Shown: positions 6,265-13,189 of the stretch, one piece after another
How positions within the stretch are numbered: position 1 is the first letter of the stretch
Layout of the letters: each line of letters starts with the position of its first letter
Source of the DNA: JANOGU01 sp964499865
GTDB lineage: Bacteria > Pseudomonadota > Alphaproteobacteria > Rhodobacterales > Rhodobacteraceae
Assembly: GCA_964499865.1 (NCBI GenBank)
Contig: CAZCPY010000080.1
Coordinates: 1-14,306, forward strand
Reading direction: 5' to 3'
DNA length: 14,306 bases
The notes under the pieces: model-generated
Seen by the model: only the letters and a program-made list of their open reading frames with translations
Databases searched by the model: none
What the model was told of the DNA's origin: nothing
Position numbers and translations under genes: made by a program

Positions 6265-7605
6265 ATGACCGCCCGCCACGCCGACCGTCGCAAGATCGAC
6301 CCCTTCCGCGGCGCCACCCTGCCCGACGGGACCCTGAACGACGGCGACCGGGTGGAAATCGGCCCGACCGCGCTGGCCTTCGCCGAATGGCGCGCGGCGG
6401 AGGTCACGCCGCCGAACCTGCAGGCGATGCGCGAGGGGCGGTGGCGGCGGCTGACGCGAGCGCTGGTGTTGCGTGACTACGGCGGCCTTCTGATGTTCGA
6501 CCCGATGAACATCCGCTATGCCACCGACACCACGAACATGCAGCTGTGGAACGCCCACAACCCCTTCCGCGCCGTGCTGCTGTGCGCCGACGGGCATATG
6601 GTGATCTGGGAATACAAGAACGCGCCGTTCCTGGTGTCCTTCAACCCGCTGATCGCCGAGCTGCGGCACGGTGCCTCGTTCTTCTACTCGATCACCGGCG
6701 ATCGGGGGGTGGAGGCGGCGGCCTCGTTCGCCGGCCAGGTGGACGAGGTGATGCGGGCGCATGCCGGAACCAACCGGCGGCTGGCGGTGGACAAGATCAT
6801 GGTCGCAGGGCTCCGCGCGCTGGAAGCCGCGGGCTTCGAGGTGATGGAGGGCGAGGAGGTCACCGAACGCGTGCGCGCCATCAAGGGCCCCGAGGACATC
6901 GCCGCCATGCGCTGCGCCCAGGTCGCCTGCGAGGCGGCGATCGCCGGGATGGAGGCCTTCGCCCGCTCCGAAGTGCCCAAGGGCGGCGTGACCGAGGATG
7001 CGATCTGGGCAGAGCTGCACCGCGGCAACATCGCGCGGGGCGGCGAGTGGATCGAGACGCGCCTCCTCGCCTCCGGGCCCCGCACCAACCCCTGGTTCCA
7101 GGAATGCGGTCCCCGCGTGGTGCAGGACAACGAGATCGTCGCCTTCGACACCGACCTGATCGGCTGCTACGGCATGTGCGTCGACATCAGCCGCACCTGG
7201 TGGATCGGCGACGGGCGGCCGACGAACGCAATGGTCAGCGCGTTTCGCCACGCGCAGGACCACATCGCCGGGAACATGGCGCTGATCCGCCCCGGCGTGC
7301 CGATCCGCGACCTCGTGTTCAACGGCCACCGGCTGGCGCCGGAATACCACCGGCTCAAGTATTCCTGCCGCATGCACGGCGTGGGGCTCTGCGACGAGTG
7401 GCCCTATGTGCCCTACCCCGAGGCTTGGGTGGAGGGGTCCTTCGAGCAGGTGGTGGAAGAGGGGATGACGCTCTGCGTCGAGGCGCTGGTGTCGCCCGAG
7501 GGCGGGGATTTCTCGATCAAGCTGGAAGAACAGGTGCTGGTCACCGCCACGGGGGTGGAGAACCTGACGCGCTATCCCTTCGATCCCCGACTTGTCGGAG
7601 CCTGA
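6265..7605 (+). CDS. dddP: Dimethylsulfoniopropionate lyase DddP (M24 peptidase fold)
   Basis: DddP cleaves DMSP into dimethyl sulfide and acrylate. The 446-residue protein has the two-domain creatinase/prolidase fold of family M24: an N-terminal domain to about residue 200 (with LMFDPMNIRYATDTTNMQLW at 76-95) and a C-terminal metal domain. Asp295 and Asp297 (VAFDTDLIG), Asp307 (CVDISRTWW), His371 (MHGVGLCDEWP), Glu406 (LCVEALV) and Glu421 (KLEEQVL) are all present, as is Asp377. These are the same residue numbers I recall for the two-iron site and the catalytic Asp of the Ruegeria lacuscaerulea enzyme, which also supports ATG 6265 as the start; GGAG lies eight bases upstream. An ordinary Xaa-Pro peptidase is the alternative, but overall similarity across the length favours DddP. 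It is a single-gene unit, divergent from a DUF3445 gene, with no acrylate-use genes in the window. Confidence 0.85.
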   Translation: MTARHADRRKIDPFRGATLPDGTLNDGDRVEIGPTALAFAEWRAAEVTPPNLQAMREGRWRRLTRALVLRDYGGLLMFDPMNIRYATDTTNMQLWNAHNPFRAVLLCADGHMVIWEYKNAPFLVSFNPLIAELRHGASFFYSITGDRGVEAAASFAGQVDEVMRAHAGTNRRLAVDKIMVAGLRALEAAGFEVMEGEEVTERVRAIKGPEDIAAMRCAQVACEAAIAGMEAFARSEVPKGGVTEDAIWAELHRGNIARGGEWIETRLLASGPRTNPWFQECGPRVVQDNEIVAFDTDLIGCYGMCVDISRTWWIGDGRPTNAMVSAFRHAQDHIAGNMALIRPGVPIRDLVFNGHRLAPEYHRLKYSCRMHGVGLCDEWPYVPYPEAWVEGSFEQVVEEGMTLCVEALVSPEGGDFSIKLEEQVLVTATGVENLTRYPFDPRLVGA

Positions 7606-7634
7606 TGGGGGGACCGACGCGCGGCCCGCGCAAG

Positions 7635-7704
7635 GCGGATTTTTGCGAAAAATCCGCGGCGGAAACTTTTCAAGTTTCCGCCGCGGTTTCTTTGCAAGAA
7701 ACCG
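7635..7704. terminator. Chain of three overlapping hairpins between convergent dddP and mltG
   Basis: Three perfect stems follow one another. Hairpin 1 has arms GCGGATTTTT (7635-7644) and AAAAATCCGC (7648-7657), loop GCG. Hairpin 2 has 15-bp arms at 7654-7668 and 7672-7686 (CCGCGGCGGAAACTT and its complement), loop TTC. Hairpin 3 has arms CGGTTTCTT (7684-7692) and AAGAAACCG (7696-7704), loop TGC. Neighbouring hairpins share 3-4 bases, so they compete for their outermost pairs. Hairpins 1 and 3 place T- or A-runs in the stem, so a bidirectional terminator for the two converging units is the simplest reading. The regular build also looks like a mobile or dispersed repeat. Confidence 0.65.
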
Positions 7705-7719
7705 GCCGCGGCGCGGGCG

Positions 7720-8895
7720 CTATTCCCCCTGCACCCCGGTCACGCCGTCCTGCCCCTGCTGCGCCTCGATCTCGCGCCAGCGGGCGACGTTCCGGTTGTG
7801 CTCTTCGAGCGTGGCGGCGAAGGCGTGTCCGCCAGTGCCGTCGGCGACGAAGAAGATGAAATCCGTCTGGTCGGGGTCCAGCGCGGCCTCGATCGACGCG
7901 CGGCCGGGGTTGGCGATGGGGGTGGGCGGCAGGCCGTCGATGACGTAGGTGTTCCAGGGCGTTTCGCGCCTGAGTTCCGACTGCCGCAGGCCGCGGCCCA
8001 GAGGCGCCTCGCCCTGGGTGATGCCGTAGATCACGGTGGGGTCGGTCTGCAGCTTCATGCCGCGCTGCAGGCGGTTGACGAAGACGCTGGCGACCTGGCG
8101 GCGTTCCTCGGGCACGCCGGTTTCCTTTTCGATGATCGAGGCCATGATCAGCGCCTCTTCGGGGCTGGCATAGGGCAGCCCGGGCGCCCGCGCCTCCCAG
8201 GCGGCGGCCAGGATCGCGGCCTGCCGCGCCGTCATGTCCGCCAGAAGCTGCGCCCGGTCGCCCCCGCGGGTGACCTCGTAGCTGTCGGGGGCAAGCACGC
8301 CTTCGGGCGGGACGGCGGCGATGGTGCCTTGCAGGAATTCGGCCGCGCGCAGGCCTTCGACGATCATGAAGGACGTGGCGCCTTCGGCCACCGTCACGCG
8401 GTAGCGCACATCGTCGCCCTCGGTCGCCGCCATGTACTCGGGCGGCGGCGCGGCGGTGGCGTCGAACTTGGCCACCTCGACAAAGCGCTGCGTGGCGGGG
8501 TCAAGCTCGCGCAGGACCACGTCCGCCGCGGTCACGCCGATGCGGAAGTTGACCTCGCGCCCGCAGGTCGACTGCCCGCCCGCGGTCAGGATGTCCAGCA
8601 CCTGCGCCATCGAGGCGCCAGGCGGCACGAGATAGGAGCCGAACTTGAGCGCGTCGGCCCGCCCTGCGTAATCCGCCGCGATGCGGAAGACGCGGGCGTC
8701 GCCGATCACCCCGTCGCTTTCCAGCGTGCGGCTGACGGATGACAGGCTGGCGCCCCGGTCCACCCGCACGCAGGCGGTTTCCGTCAGGGGCCCGGGGCCC
8801 ACATAGGCGTCGCGCGCCCAGGCCAGCAGGCCCGCGACGACGACCAGGACCAGGATCAGCCCGGTCAGCGCGTTGGAGGCGATGGCCTTCCACAT
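7720..8895 (-). CDS. mltG: Endolytic murein transglycosylase MltG (YceG family)
   Basis: MltG cuts nascent peptidoglycan strands at the inner membrane and is thought to set glycan length. The 391-residue protein has one N-terminal membrane segment (about residues 8-26, ALTGLILVLVVVAGLLAW), a LysM-like stretch around 40-105 (VRVDRGASLSSVSRTLESDGVI), and the YceG catalytic domain with ALIMASIIEKETG (248-260, catalytic Glu256), VASVFVNRLQRGMKLQTDPTV split over 268-288, and the C-terminal WNTYVIDGLPPTPIANPG region (314-331). It is about 50 residues longer than the E. coli protein, partly from an insertion near 130-175. The start codon shares one base with the fabF stop (TGATG), so the two genes are co-translated. 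fabF-mltG adjacency is common in alphaproteobacteria. Confidence 0.95.
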   Translation of the reverse strand: MWKAIASNALTGLILVLVVVAGLLAWARDAYVGPGPLTETACVRVDRGASLSSVSRTLESDGVIGDARVFRIAADYAGRADALKFGSYLVPPGASMAQVLDILTAGGQSTCGREVNFRIGVTAADVVLRELDPATQRFVEVAKFDATAAPPPEYMAATEGDDVRYRVTVAEGATSFMIVEGLRAAEFLQGTIAAVPPEGVLAPDSYEVTRGGDRAQLLADMTARQAAILAAAWEARAPGLPYASPEEALIMASIIEKETGVPEERRQVASVFVNRLQRGMKLQTDPTVIYGITQGEAPLGRGLRQSELRRETPWNTYVIDGLPPTPIANPGRASIEAALDPDQTDFIFFVADGTGGHAFAATLEEHNRNVARWREIEAQQGQDGVTGVQGE

Positions 8896-10154
8896 CAGCG
8901 CGCGCGCCCCAGGATCAGGCTGGCGTTGGTGCCGCCGAAGCCGAAGGAGTTCGACAGCGCGACCTCGATCTTCCGCCGCACCGCCCGGTGCGGGGCGAGG
9001 TCGATGGCGGTGGCCACCGCGGGCGTGTCGAGGTTGATCGTGGGCGGCGCCACCTGGTCGCGGATCGCGAGGATGCAGAAGATCGCCTCGACCGCGCCCG
9101 CAGCCCCCAGCAGGTGGCCGATCGAGGACTTGGTGGACGACATCGTGGCCCGGCCCGCCGCATCGCCCAGCAGGCGTTCCACCGCGCCCAGTTCGATCGT
9201 GTCGGCCATCGTCGAAGTGCCGTGCGCGTTGATGTAGTCGATCCGGTCCGCCGTCAGGCCGGCGCGGGCCAGCGCCGCGGACATGCTGCGCAAGCCGCCG
9301 TCGCCGTCCTCGGACGGCGCGGTGATGTGCCAGGCGTCGCCCGACAGGCCGTAGCCCAGCACCTCGGCATGGATCTTCGCGCCCCGCGCGATGGCGTGTC
9401 CGTATTCCTCCAGCACCACGACCCCCGCGCCTTCGCCCATGACGAAGCCGTCGCGGTCGGCGTCATAGGGGCGGCTGGCGCGGGTCGGGTCGTCGGCGCG
9501 CTTGGTCGAAAGCGCCTTGCAGGCGTTGAACCCGGCGATGCCGATCTCTGATATCGGCGATTCCGCCCCGCCCGCGACCATGATGTCGGCGTCCCCCCAC
9601 TGGATCAGGCGCGCCGCGTCGCCGATCGCATGCGCCCCGGTCGAACAGGCGGTGACGACCGCATGGTTCGGCCCCTTGAGCCCGAAGCGGATCGAGACCT
9701 GGCCGGAGATGAGGTTGATCAGCGCGCCGGGAATGAAGAAGGGCGACACCCGCCTGGGGCCCCGTTCCTTGATCAGCACCGCGGTTTCGGCAATCGAGGT
9801 CAGCCCGCCGATCCCCGACCCGATCATCACGCCCGCGCGCAGGCGCTCGGCCTCGGGCAGGGCCTCGATCCCCGCGTCGCGCACCGCCTGGGTGGCAGCG
9901 GCGATGCCGTAGAGGATGAAGTCGTCAACCTTGCGGCGGTCCTTGGGCTCCATCCAGTCGTCGGGGTTGAAGCTGCCGTCGCTGCCGTCGCCGAAGGGGA
10001 TCTCGCAGGCGTATTGCGTCACCACGTTGGTCGCGTCGAACCGCGTGATCGCCCGCGCGCCGGACTGCCCGGCCAGCAGGCGCGACCAGGTGGCCTCCAC
10101 CCCCGCGCCCAGCGGCGTGACCATCCCCAGCCCCGTGACCACCACACGCCGCAT
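8895..10154 (-). CDS. fabF: Beta-ketoacyl-ACP synthase II (FabF)
   Basis: FabF elongates acyl chains by condensing acyl-ACP with malonyl-ACP. The 419-residue protein is a complete thiolase-fold ketosynthase. It begins MRRVVVTGLGMVTPLG and carries the nucleophile Cys170 in VTACSTGAHAIG, His311 in NAHGTSTM, and Lys342 and His347 in STKSSIGHLLGAAG; the end NSFGFGGTNASLI is also diagnostic. It lies 32 bp after the FAD monooxygenase gene and overlaps mltG by one base. The usual upstream neighbour acpP is absent here, so the acyl carrier protein gene must be elsewhere. The ribosome binding site is only a weak GC-rich match. A FabB-type role cannot be excluded from motifs alone, but context with mltG supports FabF. 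Confidence 0.96.
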   Translation of the reverse strand: MRRVVVTGLGMVTPLGAGVEATWSRLLAGQSGARAITRFDATNVVTQYACEIPFGDGSDGSFNPDDWMEPKDRRKVDDFILYGIAAATQAVRDAGIEALPEAERLRAGVMIGSGIGGLTSIAETAVLIKERGPRRVSPFFIPGALINLISGQVSIRFGLKGPNHAVVTACSTGAHAIGDAARLIQWGDADIMVAGGAESPISEIGIAGFNACKALSTKRADDPTRASRPYDADRDGFVMGEGAGVVVLEEYGHAIARGAKIHAEVLGYGLSGDAWHITAPSEDGDGGLRSMSAALARAGLTADRIDYINAHGTSTMADTIELGAVERLLGDAAGRATMSSTKSSIGHLLGAAGAVEAIFCILAIRDQVAPPTINLDTPAVATAIDLAPHRAVRRKIEVALSNSFGFGGTNASLILGRAR

Positions 10155-10186
10155 GCCGCACGCCCCCTGCCCCAGTTGTCAGGCTC

Positions 10187-11380
10187 TTACACGCCCGCCC
10201 CGGCGGATGGCAACCGCGGGGGGCATTCGGCCGCGGCGGTGGCGTCGTGGCCCCAGAGCCAGTCGTGGCGGGCGAGCATCCGCCCCGGCGCGATGCGCCC
10301 GGCGACGGCCAGCCCCAGATGCGCGATGTCGGACCACGGGCGGTGCAGGTGGTAGGCGCGCGCATTGCCCTGCGCGCCTGCGACCGCGCGCGCCACCCGC
10401 GGGCGGCGCAGGGCGGCCCAGGCGGCCAGCGCCGCGGCGCGGTCGGGGGCCATGGCGGCGGCGGCCAGGCCCCAGGCGTCCTCGAGCGCGAGGTTGGCGC
10501 CCTGCGCGAGGAAGGGCAGCGTCGGATGCGCCGCATCGCCCAGGATCGCGACCCCGGCCCCGCGGTGCCAGTGCCGCGCCACGGGCGTGCGGTAAAGGCC
10601 CCACAGCCCCGCCTGCTCCACCCGCTCCAGCCAGCCCCTGACGCGCGGAGAGAAGCCGGCGAAGGCCGCGCGCAGGGCCTGCGGGTCGCCCTGCTGCACC
10701 CAGCCCTCGGCGGTCCAGGTGCGGCGTTCCTCCACGGCCACCAGGTTGCGCAGTCCGCCCCTGAGCGGATAGCTGACCAGATGGCGGCCGGGGCCCATGT
10801 GCACCTCGGCCGCGGGCGTGGCGTCCTCGTCGCGGATCACCGCGCGCCAGGCGGCCTGCATGGTGAAGAACGGCGCCACGCCGCCGTTCAGCGCCTTGCG
10901 GATGACCGAATGCAGCCCGTCGGCGCCGATCACCAGATCGGCAGAGCGTGGACCGGCGGCGGTGCGCAGGGTGGCGCCCTCGCCCGGCCCCTCGACCGGC
11001 CCCTCGACCGCGACCGAGGTCTCGATCCGCACGCCTGCCGCAAGGGCGCCGTCCTTGAGGACCGCGATCAGGGCCTCGCGGTGCAGCAGCAGCCAGTCCT
11101 GCCCGGGGCGCAGGCGCGCAAGGTCCAGCCGCAGCACCTCGCGCCCCGTGGCGCCCTTGCGCAGCGACACCGCCTGCGCCCGAAGGCCCGCGGCCGAAGC
11201 GGCATCCCACAGCCCCAGCGCCTTGAGCACCGCGGCCCCGTTCGGCGTGACCTGAAGCCCCGCGCCCACCTCGCGCACCCGGTCGGCGCGTTCCAGCACG
11301 GTCACAGAGGCCCCCCGCAGCGCCAGCGCGCGGGCCACCGCCAGCCCCGCCACGCCGGCGCCGGCCACGATCACCTGCAT
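10187..11380 (-). CDS. FAD-dependent monooxygenase (salicylate hydroxylase / UbiH-like, group A)
   Basis: This 397-residue protein is a single-component flavin hydroxylase of the group A type, which uses NAD(P)H and O2 to hydroxylate an aromatic ring. It shows the FAD dinucleotide motif GAGVAG (7-12) with Glu30 ending the second strand, the DG motif VIGADGLHSVIRK (150-162), and the GD motif ILGDAAHPTLPFLAQGANLALED (279-301). No membrane segment or extra domain is evident. The substrate cannot be read from sequence; a ubiquinone-ring or salicylate-type hydroxylation are possibilities only. It lies 57 bp downstream of dksA and 32 bp upstream of fabF on the same strand, so it is probably co-transcribed, although no functional tie is obvious. 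A 12-bp exact tandem duplication at 10985-11008 encodes a repeated VEGP. Confidence 0.88.
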   Translation of the reverse strand: MQVIVAGAGVAGLAVARALALRGASVTVLERADRVREVGAGLQVTPNGAAVLKALGLWDAASAAGLRAQAVSLRKGATGREVLRLDLARLRPGQDWLLLHREALIAVLKDGALAAGVRIETSVAVEGPVEGPGEGATLRTAAGPRSADLVIGADGLHSVIRKALNGGVAPFFTMQAAWRAVIRDEDATPAAEVHMGPGRHLVSYPLRGGLRNLVAVEERRTWTAEGWVQQGDPQALRAAFAGFSPRVRGWLERVEQAGLWGLYRTPVARHWHRGAGVAILGDAAHPTLPFLAQGANLALEDAWGLAAAAMAPDRAAALAAWAALRRPRVARAVAGAQGNARAYHLHRPWSDIAHLGLAVAGRIAPGRMLARHDWLWGHDATAAAECPPRLPSAGAGV

Positions 11381-11437
11381 CGCAGACGCAAACGCCGGAC
11401 CCTGCGGCCCGGCGCCCCCCTGCGCGTCGGTCGCGCT

Positions 11438-11911
11438 TCAGTCGTCGCGGTGCACACGCTCGCGCCGTTCGTGCTTTTCCTGTGCCTCGAGCGTCATCGT
11501 GGCGATCGGGCGGGCGTCCAGGCGGCGCAGGCTGATCGGCTCGCCGGTCGCCTCGCAGTAGCCGTAGTCGCCGCTTTCGATCCGCCGCAGCGCGCTGTCG
11601 ATCTTCGACACCAGCTTGCGCTGGCGGTCGCGGGTGCGCAGTTCCAGCGCGCGGTCGGTCTCCTCGGAGGCCCGGTCGGTGATGTCGGGCACGTTGCGGG
11701 CGCTGTCTTGCAGGTTGTCGATGGTCTCGGCCGACTGGCTCATCAGTTCCTGCTTCCAGGTCAGAAGCTTGCGGCGGAAGTATTCCAGCTGCCGGTCGTT
11801 CATGAAGGGTTCGTTTTCGGCAGGGCGGTAATCGTCGGGCAGGAAGACCTCGGCCTTCATCTTCGAAAACTCCAACTCTGCGGGTGGCAGCGGCAGACGG
11901 GCGATTGCCAT
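11438..11911 (-). CDS. dksA: RNA polymerase-binding transcription factor DksA, single-cysteine type
   Basis: DksA binds the RNA polymerase secondary channel and acts with ppGpp on rRNA and amino-acid promoters. Using ATG 11911 the product is 157 residues. The coiled-coil region covers roughly 38-112, with the tip motif DITDRA (Asp76, Asp79, Ala81) matching the essential DxxDxA. The C-terminal zinc-finger region GDYGYCEATGEPI keeps one cysteine (Cys119) of the four in E. coli, as in other alphaproteobacterial DksA proteins. Start choice is open. ATG 11911 has GAGAGG six bases upstream, whereas ATG 11860 (MKAEVFLPDDY, 140 residues) better matches the family N-terminus as I remember it and has GGAG nine bases upstream. 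A promoter is visible just upstream. It heads the dksA-monooxygenase-fabF-mltG group. Confidence 0.93.
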   Translation of the reverse strand: MAIARLPLPPAELEFSKMKAEVFLPDDYRPAENEPFMNDRQLEYFRRKLLTWKQELMSQSAETIDNLQDSARNVPDITDRASEETDRALELRTRDRQRKLVSKIDSALRRIESGDYGYCEATGEPISLRRLDARPIATMTLEAQEKHERRERVHRDD

Positions 11912-11934
11912 GACGCACCTCTCGTTGCGGGCGG

Positions 11935-11963
11935 CTGATAGCCCAAGGCCCGGGGCTTGTCAC
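11935..11963 (-). promoter_or_regulatory. Probable dksA promoter
   Basis: Reading the - strand, GTGACA (11963-11958, five of six -35 bases) is followed after 17 bases by TATCAG (11940-11935, four of six -10 bases). Transcription would start near 11928, giving a short leader to ATG 11911 or about 68 bases to ATG 11860. The spacing and the match make this the best promoter candidate in the divergent spacer. Confidence 0.5.
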
Positions 11964-12030
11964 TAGCGGTTGCGACGAATTCCGCGGCAGGCTAGGCCGA
12001 GGGGCGATCCTGACACCGGGCCACACCGCC

Positions 12031-12873
12031 ATGCGCTTTGCCTCGACCGACCGCTACGTCGCCGCCGACGACCTGGCCATCGCCGTCAACGCCGCGGTGG
12101 CGCTTGAGCGTCCGCTGCTCGTCAAGGGCGAACCCGGCACCGGCAAGACCGAACTGGCCCGCCAGGTGGCGCAGGCGCTGGGGATGGCGCTGATCGAATG
12201 GCATGTGAAGTCGACCACCAGGGCGGTGCAGGGGCTCTACGAATACGACGCCGTCAGCCGCCTGCGCGACAGCCAGCTGGGCGAGGCGCGGGTGGCCGAC
12301 CTGTCCCACTACATCCGCAAGGGGCCGCTGTGGCAGGCCTTCGCGGCAGAGGCGCGCGTGGTCCTCCTGATCGACGAGATCGACAAGGCCGACATCGAGT
12401 TCCCGAACGACCTGCTGCTGGAGCTCGACCGGATGGAGTTCCTGGTGCAGGAAACCGGCGAGATCGTGCGCGCGAAGGCTCGGCCCGTGGTCATCATCAC
12501 CTCGAACAACGAGAAGGACCTGCCCGACGCCTTCCTGCGGCGATGCTTTTTCCACTACATCCGCTTTCCCGATGCCGAGACGCTGGCCGCCATCGTGCGG
12601 CTGCACTTCCCCGACCTGCGCGACAGCCTGCTGACCGAGGCGCTGGCGCGGTTCTTCCAGATCAGGGAAACGCCGGGACTGAAGAAGAAGCCCTCGACAT
12701 CGGAGGTGCTGGACTGGCTGCGCCTGCTGCTGGCCGAGGACCTGACGGCGGAGGACCTGCGCGCCGATGCGCGCGCGGCGCTGCCGCGCCTGCACGGGGC
12801 GCTGCTCAAGACCGAACAGGACATTCACCTTTTCGAACGGCTGGCGTTCATGAACCGCAGCGGCCGGGGCTGA
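12031..12873 (+). CDS. MoxR-family AAA+ ATPase
   Basis: MoxR ATPases are chaperone-like machines that usually act with a von Willebrand factor A (VWA) protein to mature or insert metal centres into enzymes. The 280-residue protein has Walker A GEPGTGKT (33-40), Walker B VLLIDE (111-116), the sensor-1 segment ITSNNEKDLP (156-165) and likely arginine-finger residues in AFLRRCFFHY (167-176), followed by a helical lid to the C-terminus. The start MRFASTDRYVAADDL is the normal family N-terminus; no clear ribosome binding site is seen. It is divergent from dksA. The CoxE-like VWA partner that commonly follows such genes is missing: after its stop come 316 non-coding bases and an acetyltransferase. 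The target is unknown. Confidence 0.92.
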   Translation: MRFASTDRYVAADDLAIAVNAAVALERPLLVKGEPGTGKTELARQVAQALGMALIEWHVKSTTRAVQGLYEYDAVSRLRDSQLGEARVADLSHYIRKGPLWQAFAAEARVVLLIDEIDKADIEFPNDLLLELDRMEFLVQETGEIVRAKARPVVIITSNNEKDLPDAFLRRCFFHYIRFPDAETLAAIVRLHFPDLRDSLLTEALARFFQIRETPGLKKKPSTSEVLDWLRLLLAEDLTAEDLRADARAALPRLHGALLKTEQDIHLFERLAFMNRSGRG

Positions 12874-13189
12874 TCTGAAGAACGCCGCGCAAGTGGCTTT
12901 TCGCGCGCGGGAATCGGGCTCACCCGTTTGACGCGAATCGGCCCCGGCCTTGCCCCCGTTTCGCCTCAATTGCGCCACAATTGCTCACGATCTGACACAA
13001 TCGCGCGGGCTTCCGCAACATTCCGTGACATGCCTCTCCCCCATCTCGCGGGTTATCCACAGGACGGCACCACGGGTTGAATCGCGTCCGGGCGCATTTT
13101 CCCTCGCGATTGACACGCGGCGGCCCCGATCCTGACACTCGGCCCAAGTTGTCTGGTGATGTGCCGGAAACGTCTGCGAAGGCCCGGGA
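12874..13189. other. 316-bp non-coding region with cell-cycle-type DNA motifs
   Basis: No protein is supported; a 61-codon ORF at 12950-13135 has no family resemblance or ribosome binding site. The stretch is more AT-rich than its neighbours. It holds three GAATC sites (12911, 12935, 13079), the CcrM-type GANTC methylation motif, of which I find only four more in the rest of the window. It also holds a perfect DnaA box, and two CAATTGC heptamers (12967-12973 and 12978-12984) whose starts are 11 bp apart. A TTGACA at 13110-13115 may be the -35 of the downstream operon, with no strong -10. Confidence 0.55.
13053..13061 (+). promoter_or_regulatory. Perfect DnaA box (TTATCCACA)
   Basis: TTATCCACA is an exact match to the high-affinity DnaA box. 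With the base composition of this window I estimate far less than one chance occurrence over both strands. It could make DnaA a regulator of the downstream GNAT-DUF2927 pair or act as a titration site. Replication-origin function is not supported by a single box. Confidence 0.5.

Noticed and set aside
10179..12032. 617-codon - strand frame and 563-codon + strand frame over the monooxygenase and dksA
   Set aside because: The true frames there show complete FAD and DksA motifs; these long frames give low-complexity Arg/Pro/Gly translation.
12950..13135. 61-codon ORF in the MoxR-GNAT gap
   Set aside because: It has no ribosome binding site or family resemblance, and it runs over the DnaA box and the GAATC site at 13079.
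12005..13139. The 12-mer CGATCCTGACAC in front of both the MoxR gene (12005-12016) and the GNAT gene (13128-13139)
   Set aside because: Shared 12-mers are expected by chance in 14 kb at this composition, and the distances to the two starts differ (14 and 50 bp).
12874..13189. Replication origin
   Set aside because: Only one DnaA box is present, there is no AT-rich unwinding block, and none of the genes that usually flank an alphaproteobacterial origin are here.
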